Positions 28,656 to 37,670 of a stretch of 64,000 nt of DNA are shown here, piece after piece. The stretch is taken from assembly GCF_015476235.1 (NCBI RefSeq), contig NZ_CP064338.1:186001-250000 (forward strand). The letters are read 5' to 3'. Within the stretch, counting starts at the first letter, position 1, and every line of letters begins with the position of its first letter. The DNA is from Caldimonas thermodepolymerans. Lineage in GTDB: Bacteria; Pseudomonadota; Gammaproteobacteria; Burkholderiales; Burkholderiaceae_C. The translations under genes and the position numbers were made by a program. Under the pieces are notes generated by a model. That model saw only the letters and a program-made list of their open reading frames with translations. It had not been told where the DNA came from and did no database searches.

Positions 28656-30086
28656 TTACTCGATGGCCTTGACCATGTCCTCGACGACCTTCTTCGCGTC
28701 GCCGAACACCATCATGGTCTTGTCCATGTAGAACAGCTCGTTGTCCAGGCCCGCGTACCCCGCGGCCATCGAGCGCTTGTTCACGATCACCGTGCGGGCC
28801 TTGTAGGCTTCCAGGATCGGCATGCCGTAGATCGGGCTGCCCTTGACCTGCGCGGCCGGGTTCACCACGTCGTTGGCGCCCAGGATGATGGCCACGTCGG
28901 TCTGGCCGAACTCGGCGTTGATGTCCTCCATCTCGAACACCTGGTCGTACGGCACCTCGGCCTCGGCCAGCAGCACGTTCATGTGCCCGGGCATGCGGCC
29001 GGCCACCGGGTGGATGGCGTAGCGCACGTTGACGCCCTTCTCGGTCAGCTTCTGCGCCAGTTCCTTGACCGCGTGCTGCGCGCGCGCCACCGCCAGGCCA
29101 TAGCCCGGCACGATGATCACGCTCTCGGCGTTGGACAGGATGAAGGCCGCATCGTCCGCGCTGCCGCTCTTGACGCTGCGCTGCTGCTGCGCGCCGGCAC
29201 CGCCCGCCGCGGCGTCACCGCCGAAGCCGCCCAGGATCACGTTGAAGAACGAGCGGTTCATCGCCTTGCACATGATGTAGCTCAGGATCGCGCCCGAGGA
29301 GCCCACCAGCGAGCCGGCGATGATCAGCATCGAGTTGTTCAGCGAGAAGCCGATGCCGGCGGCCGCCCAGCCCGAATAGCTGTTGAGCATCGACACCACC
29401 ACCGGCATGTCCGCGCCGCCGATCGGGATGATGATCAGCACGCCCAGCACGAAGGACAGCGCCAGCAGGATGACGAAGTCGACCTTCGCCTCGCTGATCG
29501 TGTAGCCGACGATGAAGAAGACGGTCGCCAGGCCCAGCACCAGGTTCAGCAGGTGCTGGCCCTTGAAGACCACCGGCGCGCCCTGGAACAGGCGGAACTT
29601 GTACTTGCCCGAGAGCTTGCCGAAGGCGATCACCGAGCCGCTGAACGTGATCGCGCCGATCGCCGCGCCCAGCGCCAGTTCCACGCGGTTGCCGTAGGGG
29701 ATGGCCTCGCCCGGGGCGGTGATGCCGAAGGCCCAGGGCTCGACGCAGGCCGCGATCGCGATGAACACCGCCGACAGGCCGATCATGCTGTGCATGAAGG
29801 CGACCAGCTCGGGCATCTTGGTCATCTCGACGCGTTGCGCCATCACCGCACCGATGCCGCCGCCGACCACCAGGCCCGCAAGCACGTAGCCCATGCCGGG
29901 GGCGGCCTGGCCGCTGAGTTTGACGATCAGCGCCGCGGTGGTCAGGATCGCGATGGCCATGCCGACCATGCCGAAGATGTTGCCGCGGATCGACGTGGTG
30001 GGGTGGCTCAGGCCCTTGAGCGCTTGGATGAAACAGACCGACGCCACCAGGTACAGCAGCGTCACGAGGTTCAGGCTCAGCTCCAT
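28656..30086 (-). CDS. pntB: NAD(P) transhydrogenase subunit beta
   Basis: 476 residues. About nine membrane helices fill the first ~285 residues, and the NADP(H)-binding domain III covers the rest, with IIVPGYGLAVARAQHAVKEL, HPVAGRMPGHMNVLLAEAEV and IGANDVVNP-type motif (ILGANDVVNPAAQ). With PntAA and PntAB it couples proton entry to hydride transfer from NADH to NADP+. It begins directly after the pntAB stop, so it is the last gene of pntAA-panD-pntAB-pntB. Confidence 0.96.
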   Translation of the reverse strand: MELSLNLVTLLYLVASVCFIQALKGLSHPTTSIRGNIFGMVGMAIAILTTAALIVKLSGQAAPGMGYVLAGLVVGGGIGAVMAQRVEMTKMPELVAFMHSMIGLSAVFIAIAACVEPWAFGITAPGEAIPYGNRVELALGAAIGAITFSGSVIAFGKLSGKYKFRLFQGAPVVFKGQHLLNLVLGLATVFFIVGYTISEAKVDFVILLALSFVLGVLIIIPIGGADMPVVVSMLNSYSGWAAAGIGFSLNNSMLIIAGSLVGSSGAILSYIMCKAMNRSFFNVILGGFGGDAAAGGAGAQQQRSVKSGSADDAAFILSNAESVIIVPGYGLAVARAQHAVKELAQKLTEKGVNVRYAIHPVAGRMPGHMNVLLAEAEVPYDQVFEMEDINAEFGQTDVAIILGANDVVNPAAQVKGSPIYGMPILEAYKARTVIVNKRSMAAGYAGLDNELFYMDKTMMVFGDAKKVVEDMVKAIE

Positions 30087-30401
30087 TTACTTGCCCTCCG
30101 CGGCGGACTTCTTCTCTTTCTTCTTGAACATCTCCAGCATGCGCCTCGTGACGAGGAAGCCGCCGAAGACGTTGACGGCGGCCAGGGCCACGGCGAGCGT
30201 GCCCATGGCCTTGCCCAGGCCGGTCTCGGTGAGCGCGGCGGCCAGCATGGCGCCGACGATCACGATGGCCGAGATGGCGTTGGTCACCGCCATCAGCGGC
30301 GTGTGCAGGGCGGGCGTGACGTTCCAGACCACGTGGTAGCCCACGTAGATGGCGAGCACGAAGATGATCAGGTTGATGATCACGGGGCTGATGGATTCCA
30401 T
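30087..30401 (-). CDS. pntAB: NAD(P) transhydrogenase subunit alpha part 2 (membrane part)
   Basis: 104 residues with three membrane helices (ISPVIINLIIFVLAIYVGYH, then AVTNAISAIVIVGAMLAAAL and TLAVALAAVNVFGGFLVTRR) and a lysine-rich C-terminus. It corresponds to the C-terminal membrane segment of the one-piece E. coli PntA; three-gene transhydrogenases are common outside enterics. Start ATG at 30401 with GAGGAGG about 8 bases upstream. panD lies between this gene and pntAA, which is unusual. Confidence 0.94.
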   Translation of the reverse strand: MESISPVIINLIIFVLAIYVGYHVVWNVTPALHTPLMAVTNAISAIVIVGAMLAAALTETGLGKAMGTLAVALAAVNVFGGFLVTRRMLEMFKKKEKKSAAEGK

Positions 30402-30414
30402 CGTTCGAGCCTCC

Positions 30415-30777
30415 TCAGAGCTTGCGGATTTCCTTGATGCGGTTGCCTTCGTCGAGCAGCACCACGCGCGGCTTGTGGTCGCGGGCATGGTCCTCGCTCA
30501 TCGGCGCGTAGGTGCAGATGATCAGCAGGTCACCGACTTGCGCCTTTCGGGCCGCCGCTCCGTTGAGCGAGATCGCGCCCGAGCCCCGGGGGGCCTTGAT
30601 GATGTAGGTCGAAAAGCGTTCGCCGTTGTTGATGTTGTAGAGCTCGATCTGTTCGAACTCGCGCATGTCGGCAGCATCGAGCAGGTCCTCGTCGATGCCG
30701 CAGGAGCCTTCGTAGTGCAGGTCGGCTTCGGTGACCGTGGCGCGATGCAGCTTCGCGCGCAGCATCATGCGGTTCAT
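30415..30777 (-). CDS. panD: Aspartate 1-decarboxylase
   Basis: 120 residues. The self-cleavage site is seen in [10 protein letters not shown]: the chain breaks between Gly24-Ser25 type residues to give the pyruvoyl cofactor. Downstream [19 protein letters not shown] and [20 protein letters not shown] match PanD throughout. It makes beta-alanine for pantothenate and coenzyme A. The start [15 protein letters not shown] overlaps the pntAA stop by ATGA, and pntAB begins 13 bases after its stop, so it is translated inside the transhydrogenase operon. Confidence 0.95.
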   Translation of the reverse strand: MNRMMLRAKLHRATVTEADLHYEGSCGIDEDLLDAADMREFEQIELYNINNGERFSTYIIKAPRGSGAISLNGAAARKAQVGDLLIICTYAPMSEDHARDHKPRVVLLDEGNRIKEIRKL

Positions 30778-31889
30778 TTGCGGGTCACCTGTCCGTCCTG
30801 CGTGACGCGGCAAGCCGCGACGATCTCGTCGTCGAGGTCGATCTTCAGCGTACCTTCCTTGGTCAGGATCAGCTTGAGGAAGTCCAGCACGTTGCGCGCG
30901 TACAGGCTGCTCGCATCGGCGGCCACCAGCGCCGGCAGGTTGGTCTCGCCGACGATGGTCACGCCGTGCTTCACGACGGTGGCACCCGGCTCGGTGAGCT
31001 CGCAGTTGCCGCCCTGCGCCGCGGCCAGGTCGACGATCACCGACCCCGGCTTCATGCTGCGCACCATCTCCTCGCTGACCAGGCGCGGGGCCGGACGGCC
31101 CGGGATCAGCGCGGTGGTGATCACCACGTCGGCCTGCGCGACGCGCTTGGCCACCTCGACCTTCTGGCGGTCCAGCCAGCTCTGCGGCATCGGCCGCGCG
31201 TAGCCGCCCACGCCTTCGGCCGCCTCGCGTTCCTCGTCGGTCTCGTACGGCACGTCGATGAACTTGGCGCCCAGCGACTCGACCTGTTCCTTCACCGAGG
31301 GCCGCACGTCCGAGGCCTCGATCACCGCGCCCAGGCGCTTGGCGGTGGCGATCGCCTGCAGGCCTGCCACGCCCACGCCCAGCACGACCACGCGCGCGGC
31401 CTTCACGGTGCCGGCGGCGGTCATCAGCATCGGGAAGAAGCGCTGGTACCTGTCGGCCGCGATGATCACCGCCTTGTAGCCGGCGATGTTGGCCTGCGAG
31501 GACAGCACGTCCATGCTCTGCGCGCGCGTGATGCGCGGGGCGGCTTCCAGCGCGAAGCCGGTGATGCCGGCGGCGGCCAGCCGCTGCAGGCCTTCGGCGT
31601 CGAAGGGGTTGAGCATGCCCACCAGCACGGTGCCCGGCTTCATCAGCCCGACCTCGTCGGGCTGCGGCGCGCGCACCTTCAGCACCAGGTCGCAGCCGAA
31701 GGCGCCGGCGCGGTCGGTGATTTCCGCGCCGGCGGCCACGTAGGCTTCATCCGGCGCGGACGCGGCCACGCCGGCGCCGGACTCCACGCGCACGGTGTGG
31801 CCCTGGGCCTTGAGTTTCTTTGCCGTCTCCGGCGTGACAGCCACGCGGGTTTCCCCGTCGAGTGACTCCCTCGGGATGCCGATGAGCAT
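30774..31889 (-). CDS. pntAA: NAD(P) transhydrogenase subunit alpha part 1 (NAD-binding)
   Basis: 371 residues, soluble domain I. Landmarks are the N-terminus [20 protein letters not shown], the RQD-like loop region [12 protein letters not shown], the Rossmann motif [20 protein letters not shown] (near residue 170) and [20 protein letters not shown]. It resembles alanine dehydrogenase, as the family does. GGAGG stands about 6 bases before the ATG. It is first in the operon; its stop overlaps panD. Confidence 0.96.
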   Translation of the reverse strand: MLIGIPRESLDGETRVAVTPETAKKLKAQGHTVRVESGAGVAASAPDEAYVAAGAEITDRAGAFGCDLVLKVRAPQPDEVGLMKPGTVLVGMLNPFDAEGLQRLAAAGITGFALEAAPRITRAQSMDVLSSQANIAGYKAVIIAADRYQRFFPMLMTAAGTVKAARVVVLGVGVAGLQAIATAKRLGAVIEASDVRPSVKEQVESLGAKFIDVPYETDEEREAAEGVGGYARPMPQSWLDRQKVEVAKRVAQADVVITTALIPGRPAPRLVSEEMVRSMKPGSVIVDLAAAQGGNCELTEPGATVVKHGVTIVGETNLPALVAADASSLYARNVLDFLKLILTKEGTLKIDLDDEIVAACRVTQDGQVTRK

Positions 31890-32408
31890 GTAATGCCTCC
31901 AAAGCGTCGTTATGGGTGGGGCTCGCCTGATGGGGGATCAGGCAAAGCCTGGGTCAGCGCCGCCTGGCTGACAGGGAGAGGTGGGTCAATTATTGACGAC
32001 CGATCAGCCCGGCGTTGTCGCGTTTGCGTCTGTGGATGCGGGTCGGGCAGGGGGAGGGTGACCCGCGCCGCGTCTCACGCACCGGGCTCTGGCCTGCACG
32101 CACGGGGCGGACGACCGGCACGACCCGTGGCCCTGGCGTTGCAGGGCAGGCAGGTCGGCAGGACGGGCGAGGTGCCCGTGGCTGTCGTCGGGAAAGGAAA
32201 CGGGTCGAGCCGCATGCGGCGGGGTATCCAGTGTGCGGAAGGCGCGGCAAGGATACTCGAAGCGGCGCGAACGCGCACCAACAGCGTGCGTCCTGCGGCG
32301 GTCGCCGCGTCCCGGGCCCTGTGCCGCGCCCGGTGACAGCGGCCCGCGCAGCCCACGGCCCGTGGGCCTGGCGCGGTGCGGGCCGCGGGGAAGGCGGCGC
32401 CGGGCCGG
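31890..32408. other. Intergenic region between pntAA and speDE, no gene seen
   Basis: About 520 bases between the pntAA start and the end of the speD-speE gene. No open frame here has family features or coding-like codon use. It should contain the pntAA promoter. Two hairpins are present: GCCTGAT/ATCAGGC (31925-31943) in the pntAA leader or promoter, and GCCCACG/CGTGGGC (32351-32367) past the end of speDE, which may help terminate it. Confidence 0.5.
31925..31943 (-). promoter_or_regulatory. Hairpin in the pntAA upstream region
   Basis: GCCTGAT and ATCAGGC form a perfect 7-base stem with a five-base loop, 36 bases before the pntAA start codon. It could be an operator dyad or a leader hairpin. 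No effector can be proposed from sequence. Confidence 0.35.
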
Positions 32409-33662
32409 TCAGCCCTGCACCAGGTCGCGGTAGTAGTTCGGCAGCGCGAACAGCGCCTGGTGCACGTCGCCGTTGTAGTACTTGAGGTCGCGGACGCCGC
32501 GTTCGGCGAGGCGGCGCTCCACCTCGGCCGGCGGCAGCTGGACCGGATCGACGGTGTCCGACGCGCAGGCCATGCCCCAGTAGGTGCCGTACAGCGGCAC
32601 GTAGGCACCGTAGGGCCGCACGATCGAGAACACGCTGCGCAGCGAGGTGGTCAGCTGGCGCACGCGCTCGGGCGTGAAGATCGGCGAGCTGATGTGCAGC
32701 GTGACCGCGCCCTGCGGCGTCAGCAGCTGCTTGACCTGCGCGAAGAACTCGCGGGTGTAGAGTTGGTGCGCCGGGGTGTCCGGGTCGGTCAGGTCGAGCA
32801 CCACCAGGTCGAAGCGCTCGCCGTCGGCACGCCCGGCCTGCTCGGCCACGTAGGCGGCGCCGTCACCGATGCGTACCTGCAGGCGCGGGTCGTCGAGCGA
32901 GCCCCTGTGGATGCTGCCCAGGTACTTGCGCGACATCTCGACCACGTCGGCGTCCAGTTCGGCCAGCACGACGCGCTCGATGGACGGGTGCTTGAACAGC
33001 TCCTCGGCCGAGCCGCCGTCGCCACCGCCGATCACCAGCACCGAGCGCGGCTGCTCGATCGCGATCGCGGCCACGTGCACCATGGGCTCGTGGTAGAAGA
33101 ACTCGTCGCGCTCGGAGGTCATGTAGCGGCCGTCCAGGCGCAGCAGCCGGCCCCACTGGGGCGTCTCGAACACTTCCAGCTGCTGGTAGCGCGTGCGCAG
33201 CGTCTCCAGGCGCTGCGTGGCCTTGAAGCCGTAGGCGCCGTGGTCGTTGAGCCATTCCAGCAGCAGCTCGTCGGAGCGGGTTTCCGGATCCTTCGAGCCA
33301 CGCAGGATGCGGTTGGTGATGCACTGCTGCGGTGCGAACGTCGCCATCAGGTCGTTGAGCAGGTGCTCGGCCTTCGACGAGTTGTCGGTGGAGAAATTGC
33401 AGACGTAAACGTCCAGCGTCACGCCGGCGCGTTCCGGCCAGGTGTGCACGGCCAGGTGCGATTCGGCCAGCAGCACGGCGCCGGTGACGCCGCCCGGCTG
33501 TCCCTGCCACTCCGGAAACGTGTGGTATTTCTCGTCAACCAGCGTCAGTCCTGACGCTTGCACGGCGCGCCGGCACAGCTCGGCCAGCGTGGTTGCATCA
33601 GTCATCAGCGCCGACTCGCACTGACACCCGTACAGATCAGCGGTGAGGTGCAAACCCTGCAT
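32409..33662 (-). CDS. S-adenosylmethionine decarboxylase (SpeD)-spermidine synthase (SpeE) fusion
   Basis: 417 residues. Residues ~1-115 are a SpeD-type pyruvoyl decarboxylase: QGLHLTADLYGC at the start, and AESHLAVHTWPE, where the Ser of ESH becomes the pyruvoyl group, then VYVCNFS. Residues ~130-417 form an aminopropyltransferase: SVLVIGGGDGGSAEEL binds the nucleoside substrate, and LDLTDPDTPAHQLYTREFF carries the catalytic Asp. The fused enzyme would make decarboxylated SAM and use it on putrescine or another diamine. Some SpeD homologues decarboxylate arginine or ornithine instead, so the first activity needs testing. Start ATG at 33662 with AAGGGGG upstream. Confidence 0.88.
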   Translation of the reverse strand: MQGLHLTADLYGCQCESALMTDATTLAELCRRAVQASGLTLVDEKYHTFPEWQGQPGGVTGAVLLAESHLAVHTWPERAGVTLDVYVCNFSTDNSSKAEHLLNDLMATFAPQQCITNRILRGSKDPETRSDELLLEWLNDHGAYGFKATQRLETLRTRYQQLEVFETPQWGRLLRLDGRYMTSERDEFFYHEPMVHVAAIAIEQPRSVLVIGGGDGGSAEELFKHPSIERVVLAELDADVVEMSRKYLGSIHRGSLDDPRLQVRIGDGAAYVAEQAGRADGERFDLVVLDLTDPDTPAHQLYTREFFAQVKQLLTPQGAVTLHISSPIFTPERVRQLTTSLRSVFSIVRPYGAYVPLYGTYWGMACASDTVDPVQLPPAEVERRLAERGVRDLKYYNGDVHQALFALPNYYRDLVQG

Positions 33663-33894
33663 AAGACCCCCTTGTCCTTGGTTTCCTCGCCCCGAACTGC
33701 GGACGTGACGGCGCACGCCGACGCGGGATCCTGGAAAGGTGGCGGTGCCTCGTGTGGGCACCAAAAAAGGCAAAATTTTAACAAGTTAGGTACAAGGTTT
33801 GCAGTGGACGCCCCCTCCGGCGGGGCGAGCTGCGCCCGGCCGCCGCTGCCCGCACGGCCGACGGGGCGGCAACGCGGGCGATACACTGCCCGCC
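33663..33894. promoter_or_regulatory. Divergent speDE/Nudix intergenic region with an AT-rich patch
   Basis: 230 bases between the speD-speE fusion and the Nudix gene. The stretch 33768-33801 (AAAAAAGGCAAAATTTTAAC and following) is the most AT-rich patch in this part of the window and is the likely promoter area for speDE. A TACACT hexamer at 33882 lies 7 bases before the Nudix ATG and may be its -10, with a leaderless start. Confidence 0.4.
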
Positions 33895-34389
33895 ATGGAT
33901 GAACGGAGCAAGATCAGCGTCACCGTGGCGGCCATCATCGAGCGCGACGGGCGCTACCTGTTGATCGAGGAACACACCTCGGAGGGCCTGCGGCTGAACA
34001 ACCCGGCCGGCCACCTGGAGCCGGGCGAGTCGCCGCAGCAGGGGGCCGTGCGCGAGGCGCTGGAGGAAACCGGCTGCGTGTTCACGCCGACGCACCTGCT
34101 CGGCGTCTACCTGTCGCGCTTCCATCGGCCGGCCACCCACGAGGACGTCACCTACCTGCGCATCGCCTACGCCGGCACCGCCAGCGACCCCGCCCCGGGC
34201 TGGGTGCTGGACGACGGCATCGTGCGCACGCTGTGGATGACGCCCGAGGAGATCCGCGCCAGCGTCGACCGCCACCGCAGCCCGCTGGTGCTGCGCTGCA
34301 TCGAGGACCACCTGGCCGGGCGCAGCTTCCCGCTGGATGCGGTGATGACGCACGACACCGTGTTCGCTCCGGAGATCAAGGCGCCATGA
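33895..34389 (+). CDS. Nudix hydrolase (phosphatase NudJ-like)
   Basis: 164 residues. The Nudix box is complete: [18 protein letters not shown] followed by EETGC, with the REXXEE core. It follows [17 protein letters not shown], typical of the NudJ branch that sits before mnmA in many proteobacteria. It hydrolyses nucleoside di/triphosphates or HMP-PP; the substrate is not certain. The ATG at 33895 is chosen because the family starts here; no Shine-Dalgarno is visible. Its stop overlaps the mnmA start (ATGA), so the two are coupled. Confidence 0.93.
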   Translation: MDERSKISVTVAAIIERDGRYLLIEEHTSEGLRLNNPAGHLEPGESPQQGAVREALEETGCVFTPTHLLGVYLSRFHRPATHEDVTYLRIAYAGTASDPAPGWVLDDGIVRTLWMTPEEIRASVDRHRSPLVLRCIEDHLAGRSFPLDAVMTHDTVFAPEIKAP

Positions 34390-35483
34390 CCCGGGTCGTC
34401 GTGGGCCTGAGCGGCGGGGTCGATTCCGCCGTGTCCGCCTGGCTGCTCAAGCAGCAGGGCTACGAGGTGGTCGGCATCTTCATGAAGAACTGGGAGGATG
34501 ACGACGACAGCGAGTACTGCTCCTCGCGCCAGGACTGGCTGGACGCCGCCTCGGTGGCCGACGTGATCGGCATCGAGATCGAGCACGTCAACTTCGCGGC
34601 CGAGTACAAGGACCGCGTGTTCGCCGAGTTCCTGCGCGAGTACCAGGCCGGCCGCACGCCCAACCCGGACGTGCTGTGCAACGCGGAGATCAAGTTCAAG
34701 GCCTTCCTGGACCATGCGATGCGGCTGGGCGCCGAGAAGATCGCCACCGGCCACTACGCCCGCGTGCGCGAGGTCGGCGGACGCTTCCAGCTGCTCAAGG
34801 GGCTGGACCCGGGCAAGGACCAGAGCTACTTCCTGCACCGGCTCAACCAGGCGCAGCTGGCCAGGACGCTGTTTCCGGTGGGCGAGCTGCACAAGACCGA
34901 GGTGCGCCGCATCGCCGAGGAGATCGGCCTGCCCAACGCGAAGAAGAAGGACTCCACCGGCATCTGCTTCATCGGCGAGCGGCCGTTCCGCGAGTTCCTG
35001 AACCGCTACCTGGCCAACCAGCCCGGCCCGATCAAGGACGACCGCGGCCGCACCATCGGCGAGCACGTGGGCCTGAGCTTCTACACGCTCGGCCAGCGCA
35101 AGGGGCTGGGCATCGGCGGCCTGAAGGACAAGGGCGCCCCGCGCGGCGGCGGCGAGCATGCGCCGTGGTTCGTCGCGCGCAAGGACCTGGAACGCAACAC
35201 GCTGTACGTGGTGCAGGGGCACGACCATCCCTGGCTGCTGTCGCACGTCCTGCGCGCCAGCGACGCGAGCTGGATCGCGGGCGAGCCGCCGCCTGCCGGT
35301 GCCTATGCCGCCAAGACCCGCTACCGCCAGCAGGATGCGGCCTGCACGCTCGAGAACGACGGCGAAGGCCGCTTCTCGCTGCGCTTTCCCGAGGCGCAGT
35401 GGGCGGTCACGCCGGGGCAGTCCGCGGTGCTGTACGACGGCGAGGTCTGCCTGGGCGGCGGCGTGATCGACGCCAGCGCATGA
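34386..35483 (+). CDS. mnmA: tRNA-specific 2-thiouridylase MnmA
   Basis: 365 residues. PP-loop ATPase motif [18 protein letters not shown] at the start, catalytic Cys in [14 protein letters not shown] and the second active-site Cys in [16 protein letters not shown], plus [17 protein letters not shown]. It thiolates U34 of tRNA-Lys, -Glu and -Gln in the cytoplasm. It starts within the Nudix stop codon. metY follows after about 100 bases. Confidence 0.97.
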   Translation: MTRVVVGLSGGVDSAVSAWLLKQQGYEVVGIFMKNWEDDDDSEYCSSRQDWLDAASVADVIGIEIEHVNFAAEYKDRVFAEFLREYQAGRTPNPDVLCNAEIKFKAFLDHAMRLGAEKIATGHYARVREVGGRFQLLKGLDPGKDQSYFLHRLNQAQLARTLFPVGELHKTEVRRIAEEIGLPNAKKKDSTGICFIGERPFREFLNRYLANQPGPIKDDRGRTIGEHVGLSFYTLGQRKGLGIGGLKDKGAPRGGGEHAPWFVARKDLERNTLYVVQGHDHPWLLSHVLRASDASWIAGEPPPAGAYAAKTRYRQQDAACTLENDGEGRFSLRFPEAQWAVTPGQSAVLYDGEVCLGGGVIDASA

Positions 35484-35585
35484 ATCCGCCCCGTCCCCGA
35501 CGCCGCCGGCGCGGGCCGCGCGCCGGGTCGGGCATGATGCGCATCCGGCGAACCCCGAATCAACTACAAGCAAGGAGCTGAAGCC

Positions 35586-36872
35586 ATGAGCCAGGAGAAC
35601 TGGAAGTTCGAAACGTTGTCCGTGCACGCGGGGTACGCGCCCGATCCGGTCACGCGCGCCGTGGTGCCGCCGCTGTACCAGACGGTGGCCTACGCGTTCG
35701 ACAGCGCGCAGCACGGGGCCGACCTGTTCGACCTGAAGGTGCAGGGCAACATCTACACGCGCATCATGAACCCGACCCAGGACATCCTGGAAAAGCGCGT
35801 GGCCGCACTCGAAGGCGGCGTCGCGGCGCTGGCCATGGCCTCGGGCATGGCGGCGATCACCGCGGCGATCCAGACCATCGCCGAGACCGGCGACAACGTC
35901 GTCTCGTCCAGCACCCTGTACGGCGGCACCTACAACCTGTTCGCCCACACCTTCCCGCAGCAGGGCATCGAGGTGCGCTTTGCCGACCCGAGCGATCCGC
36001 AGGGCTTCGCGAAGCTGATCGACGAGAAGACCAAGGCGGTGTTCTGCGAGTCGATCGGCAACCCGCTGGGCAACGTCACCGACATCGCCGCGCTGGCCCA
36101 GGTCGCGCATGACCATGGCGTGCCGCTGATCGTCGACAACACCGTGCCCAGCCCCTACCTGCTGCGCCCGATCGAGCACGGCGCGGACATCGTCGTGCAC
36201 GCGCTGACCAAGTACATCGGCGGCCACGGCAACAGCATCGGCGGCATCATCGTCGACAGCGGCAAGTTCCCGTGGGCGCAGCACAAGGCGCGCTTCCGCC
36301 GCCTGAACGAGCCCGACGTCAGCTACCACGGCGTGGTCTATACCGAGGCGCTGGGCCCGGCCGCCTACATCGGCCGCGCGCGCGTCGTGCCGCTGCGCAA
36401 CATGGGCGCGGCGATCTCGCCGTTCAACGCCTGGCTGGTGCTGCAAGGGCTGGAGACGCTGGCGCTGCGCATGGACCGCATCTGCGACAACGCGCTGGCC
36501 ATCGCGCAGTTCCTCAAGCAGCAGGACAAGGTCAAGTGGGTCAGCTACGCCGGCCTGCCCGAACACCCGCAGCACGCGCTGGCGCAGAAGTACATGGGGG
36601 GCCGCGCCTCCGGCATCCTGACCTTCGGCCTGGCCGGCGGCCGCGAGGCCGGCGCGCGCTTCCTCGACGCGCTCAAGCTCTTCACCCGCCTGGTCAACAT
36701 CGGCGACGTGCGCTCGCTGGCCACGCACCCGGCCTCGACCACGCACCGCCAGCTGTCGGCCGAGGAGCTGGCCAAGGCCGGCGTGTCGGAAGACACGGTG
36801 CGCCTGTCGATCGGCATCGAGCACATCGACGACCTGCGCGCCGACCTGGCCCAAGCGATTGCCGCGGCCTGA
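35586..36872 (+). CDS. metY: O-acetylhomoserine aminocarboxypropyltransferase (sulfhydrylase)
   Basis: 428 residues, a PLP enzyme of the Cys/Met metabolism class. N-terminus WKFETLSVHAGYAPDPVT, phosphate-binding GNIYTRIMNPTQDILEKRVA, PLP lysine in HALTKYIGGHGNSIGG and RSLATHPASTTHRQLS near the C-terminus match MetY. It makes homocysteine from O-acetylhomoserine and sulfide. CAAGGAG stands 8 bases before the ATG. The end is convergent with the CAP-domain gene. Confidence 0.94.
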   Translation: MSQENWKFETLSVHAGYAPDPVTRAVVPPLYQTVAYAFDSAQHGADLFDLKVQGNIYTRIMNPTQDILEKRVAALEGGVAALAMASGMAAITAAIQTIAETGDNVVSSSTLYGGTYNLFAHTFPQQGIEVRFADPSDPQGFAKLIDEKTKAVFCESIGNPLGNVTDIAALAQVAHDHGVPLIVDNTVPSPYLLRPIEHGADIVVHALTKYIGGHGNSIGGIIVDSGKFPWAQHKARFRRLNEPDVSYHGVVYTEALGPAAYIGRARVVPLRNMGAAISPFNAWLVLQGLETLALRMDRICDNALAIAQFLKQQDKVKWVSYAGLPEHPQHALAQKYMGGRASGILTFGLAGGREAGARFLDALKLFTRLVNIGDVRSLATHPASTTHRQLSAEELAKAGVSEDTVRLSIGIEHIDDLRADLAQAIAAA

Positions 36873-36886
36873 GGCCGCGTGTGCGC

Positions 36887-36908
36887 GGCCCGGCCGCCCG
36901 GCCGGGCC
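36887..36908. terminator. GC-rich inverted repeat between metY and the CAP-domain gene
   Basis: GGCCCGGCCG and CGGCCGGGCC are perfect complements separated by two bases, 14 bases after the metY stop and 18 bases before the end of the convergent CAP-domain gene. It has no T-run, so it is a possible bidirectional, weak or Rho-assisted terminator. Confidence 0.4.
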
Positions 36909-36926
36909 GTTGCCCGGCACGCCGCC

Positions 36927-37583
36927 TCAGCGCGGCGTGGCCAGGTCCAGCGTCCAGTAGGTCCGGTAGGTGCTGCCGTCGCGGGCCGCGCAGGCCAGCC
37001 CGACGTGGCGGTGGTCCGGGCGCATCAGGTTGGCGCAGTGGCCGGGGCTCGTCATCCAGCCGGCCACCACCGCCGCCACCGTCGGGTAGCCCGCCGCGAT
37101 GTTCTCGGCCACCCCCGACCAGCGGTAGCCCGCTGCCGTGACGCGCTGCCCCAGGCTGCTGCCGTCGCTGCCGGTGTGCGAGAAGAAGTCCCCCTCGGCC
37201 ATGTCGCGCGAGTGCGCGTAGGCCGCCTGCGCGAGGCGCGCGTCCCAGGCCACCGGCGCGGCCGGCGCGAAGCTGCCCGCGCTGCCGCAGCTGGCGCCGG
37301 CGGCGCGGTGCTGGTTGATCAGGCGCAGTGCCTCGGCCTGGAAGTCCGGCAGCCCGCAGCCGAGGTCCACGTCGGGCGGCGTGCCGGGGGCGTCGCCTGA
37401 AGCATCGTCGCCGCCGTTCCCGTCGGTGCGGCCGTCGCTGCCACCCCGGTGGTCCGTGGCCGCGCCGGTCCCGCTGCCCGGTGCGGCCGCGTCGTCATCC
37501 GGGCTGCCACCGCCGCCGCATGCGGCCAGGGCGGCCGCCAGCAGCATCGCCACCCAGGGCGACCGGCGCTTCGATCGTTGCAT
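36927..37583 (-). CDS. CAP/SCP-domain lipoprotein
   Basis: 218 residues. A basic start and hydrophobic run end in a lipobox (AAALAAC at the Cys), followed by a Gly/Asp-rich low-complexity linker of ~45 residues, then a CAP domain: LINQHRAAGASCG, LAQAAYAHSRDMAEGDFFSH, ENIAAGYPTVAAVVAGWMTS and HCANLMRP (~85-218). Bacterial CAP proteins of this type are exported and of largely unknown function, some with peptidase or lipid-binding roles. Start ATG at 37583; longer frame to 37625 lacks support. A disulfide is possible among the Cys residues. Confidence 0.88.
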   Translation of the reverse strand: MQRSKRRSPWVAMLLAAALAACGGGGSPDDDAAAPGSGTGAATDHRGGSDGRTDGNGGDDASGDAPGTPPDVDLGCGLPDFQAEALRLINQHRAAGASCGSAGSFAPAAPVAWDARLAQAAYAHSRDMAEGDFFSHTGSDGSSLGQRVTAAGYRWSGVAENIAAGYPTVAAVVAGWMTSPGHCANLMRPDHRHVGLACAARDGSTYRTYWTLDLATPR

Positions 37584-37670
37584 GGTGCTGACCCTCGTCG
37601 TTCGTTCTGGTCCGGCCGCGAGCATGCCGCGGCTGGCGCGGGGCGCGTATCGGTTTGTAAGACGGGGTGG

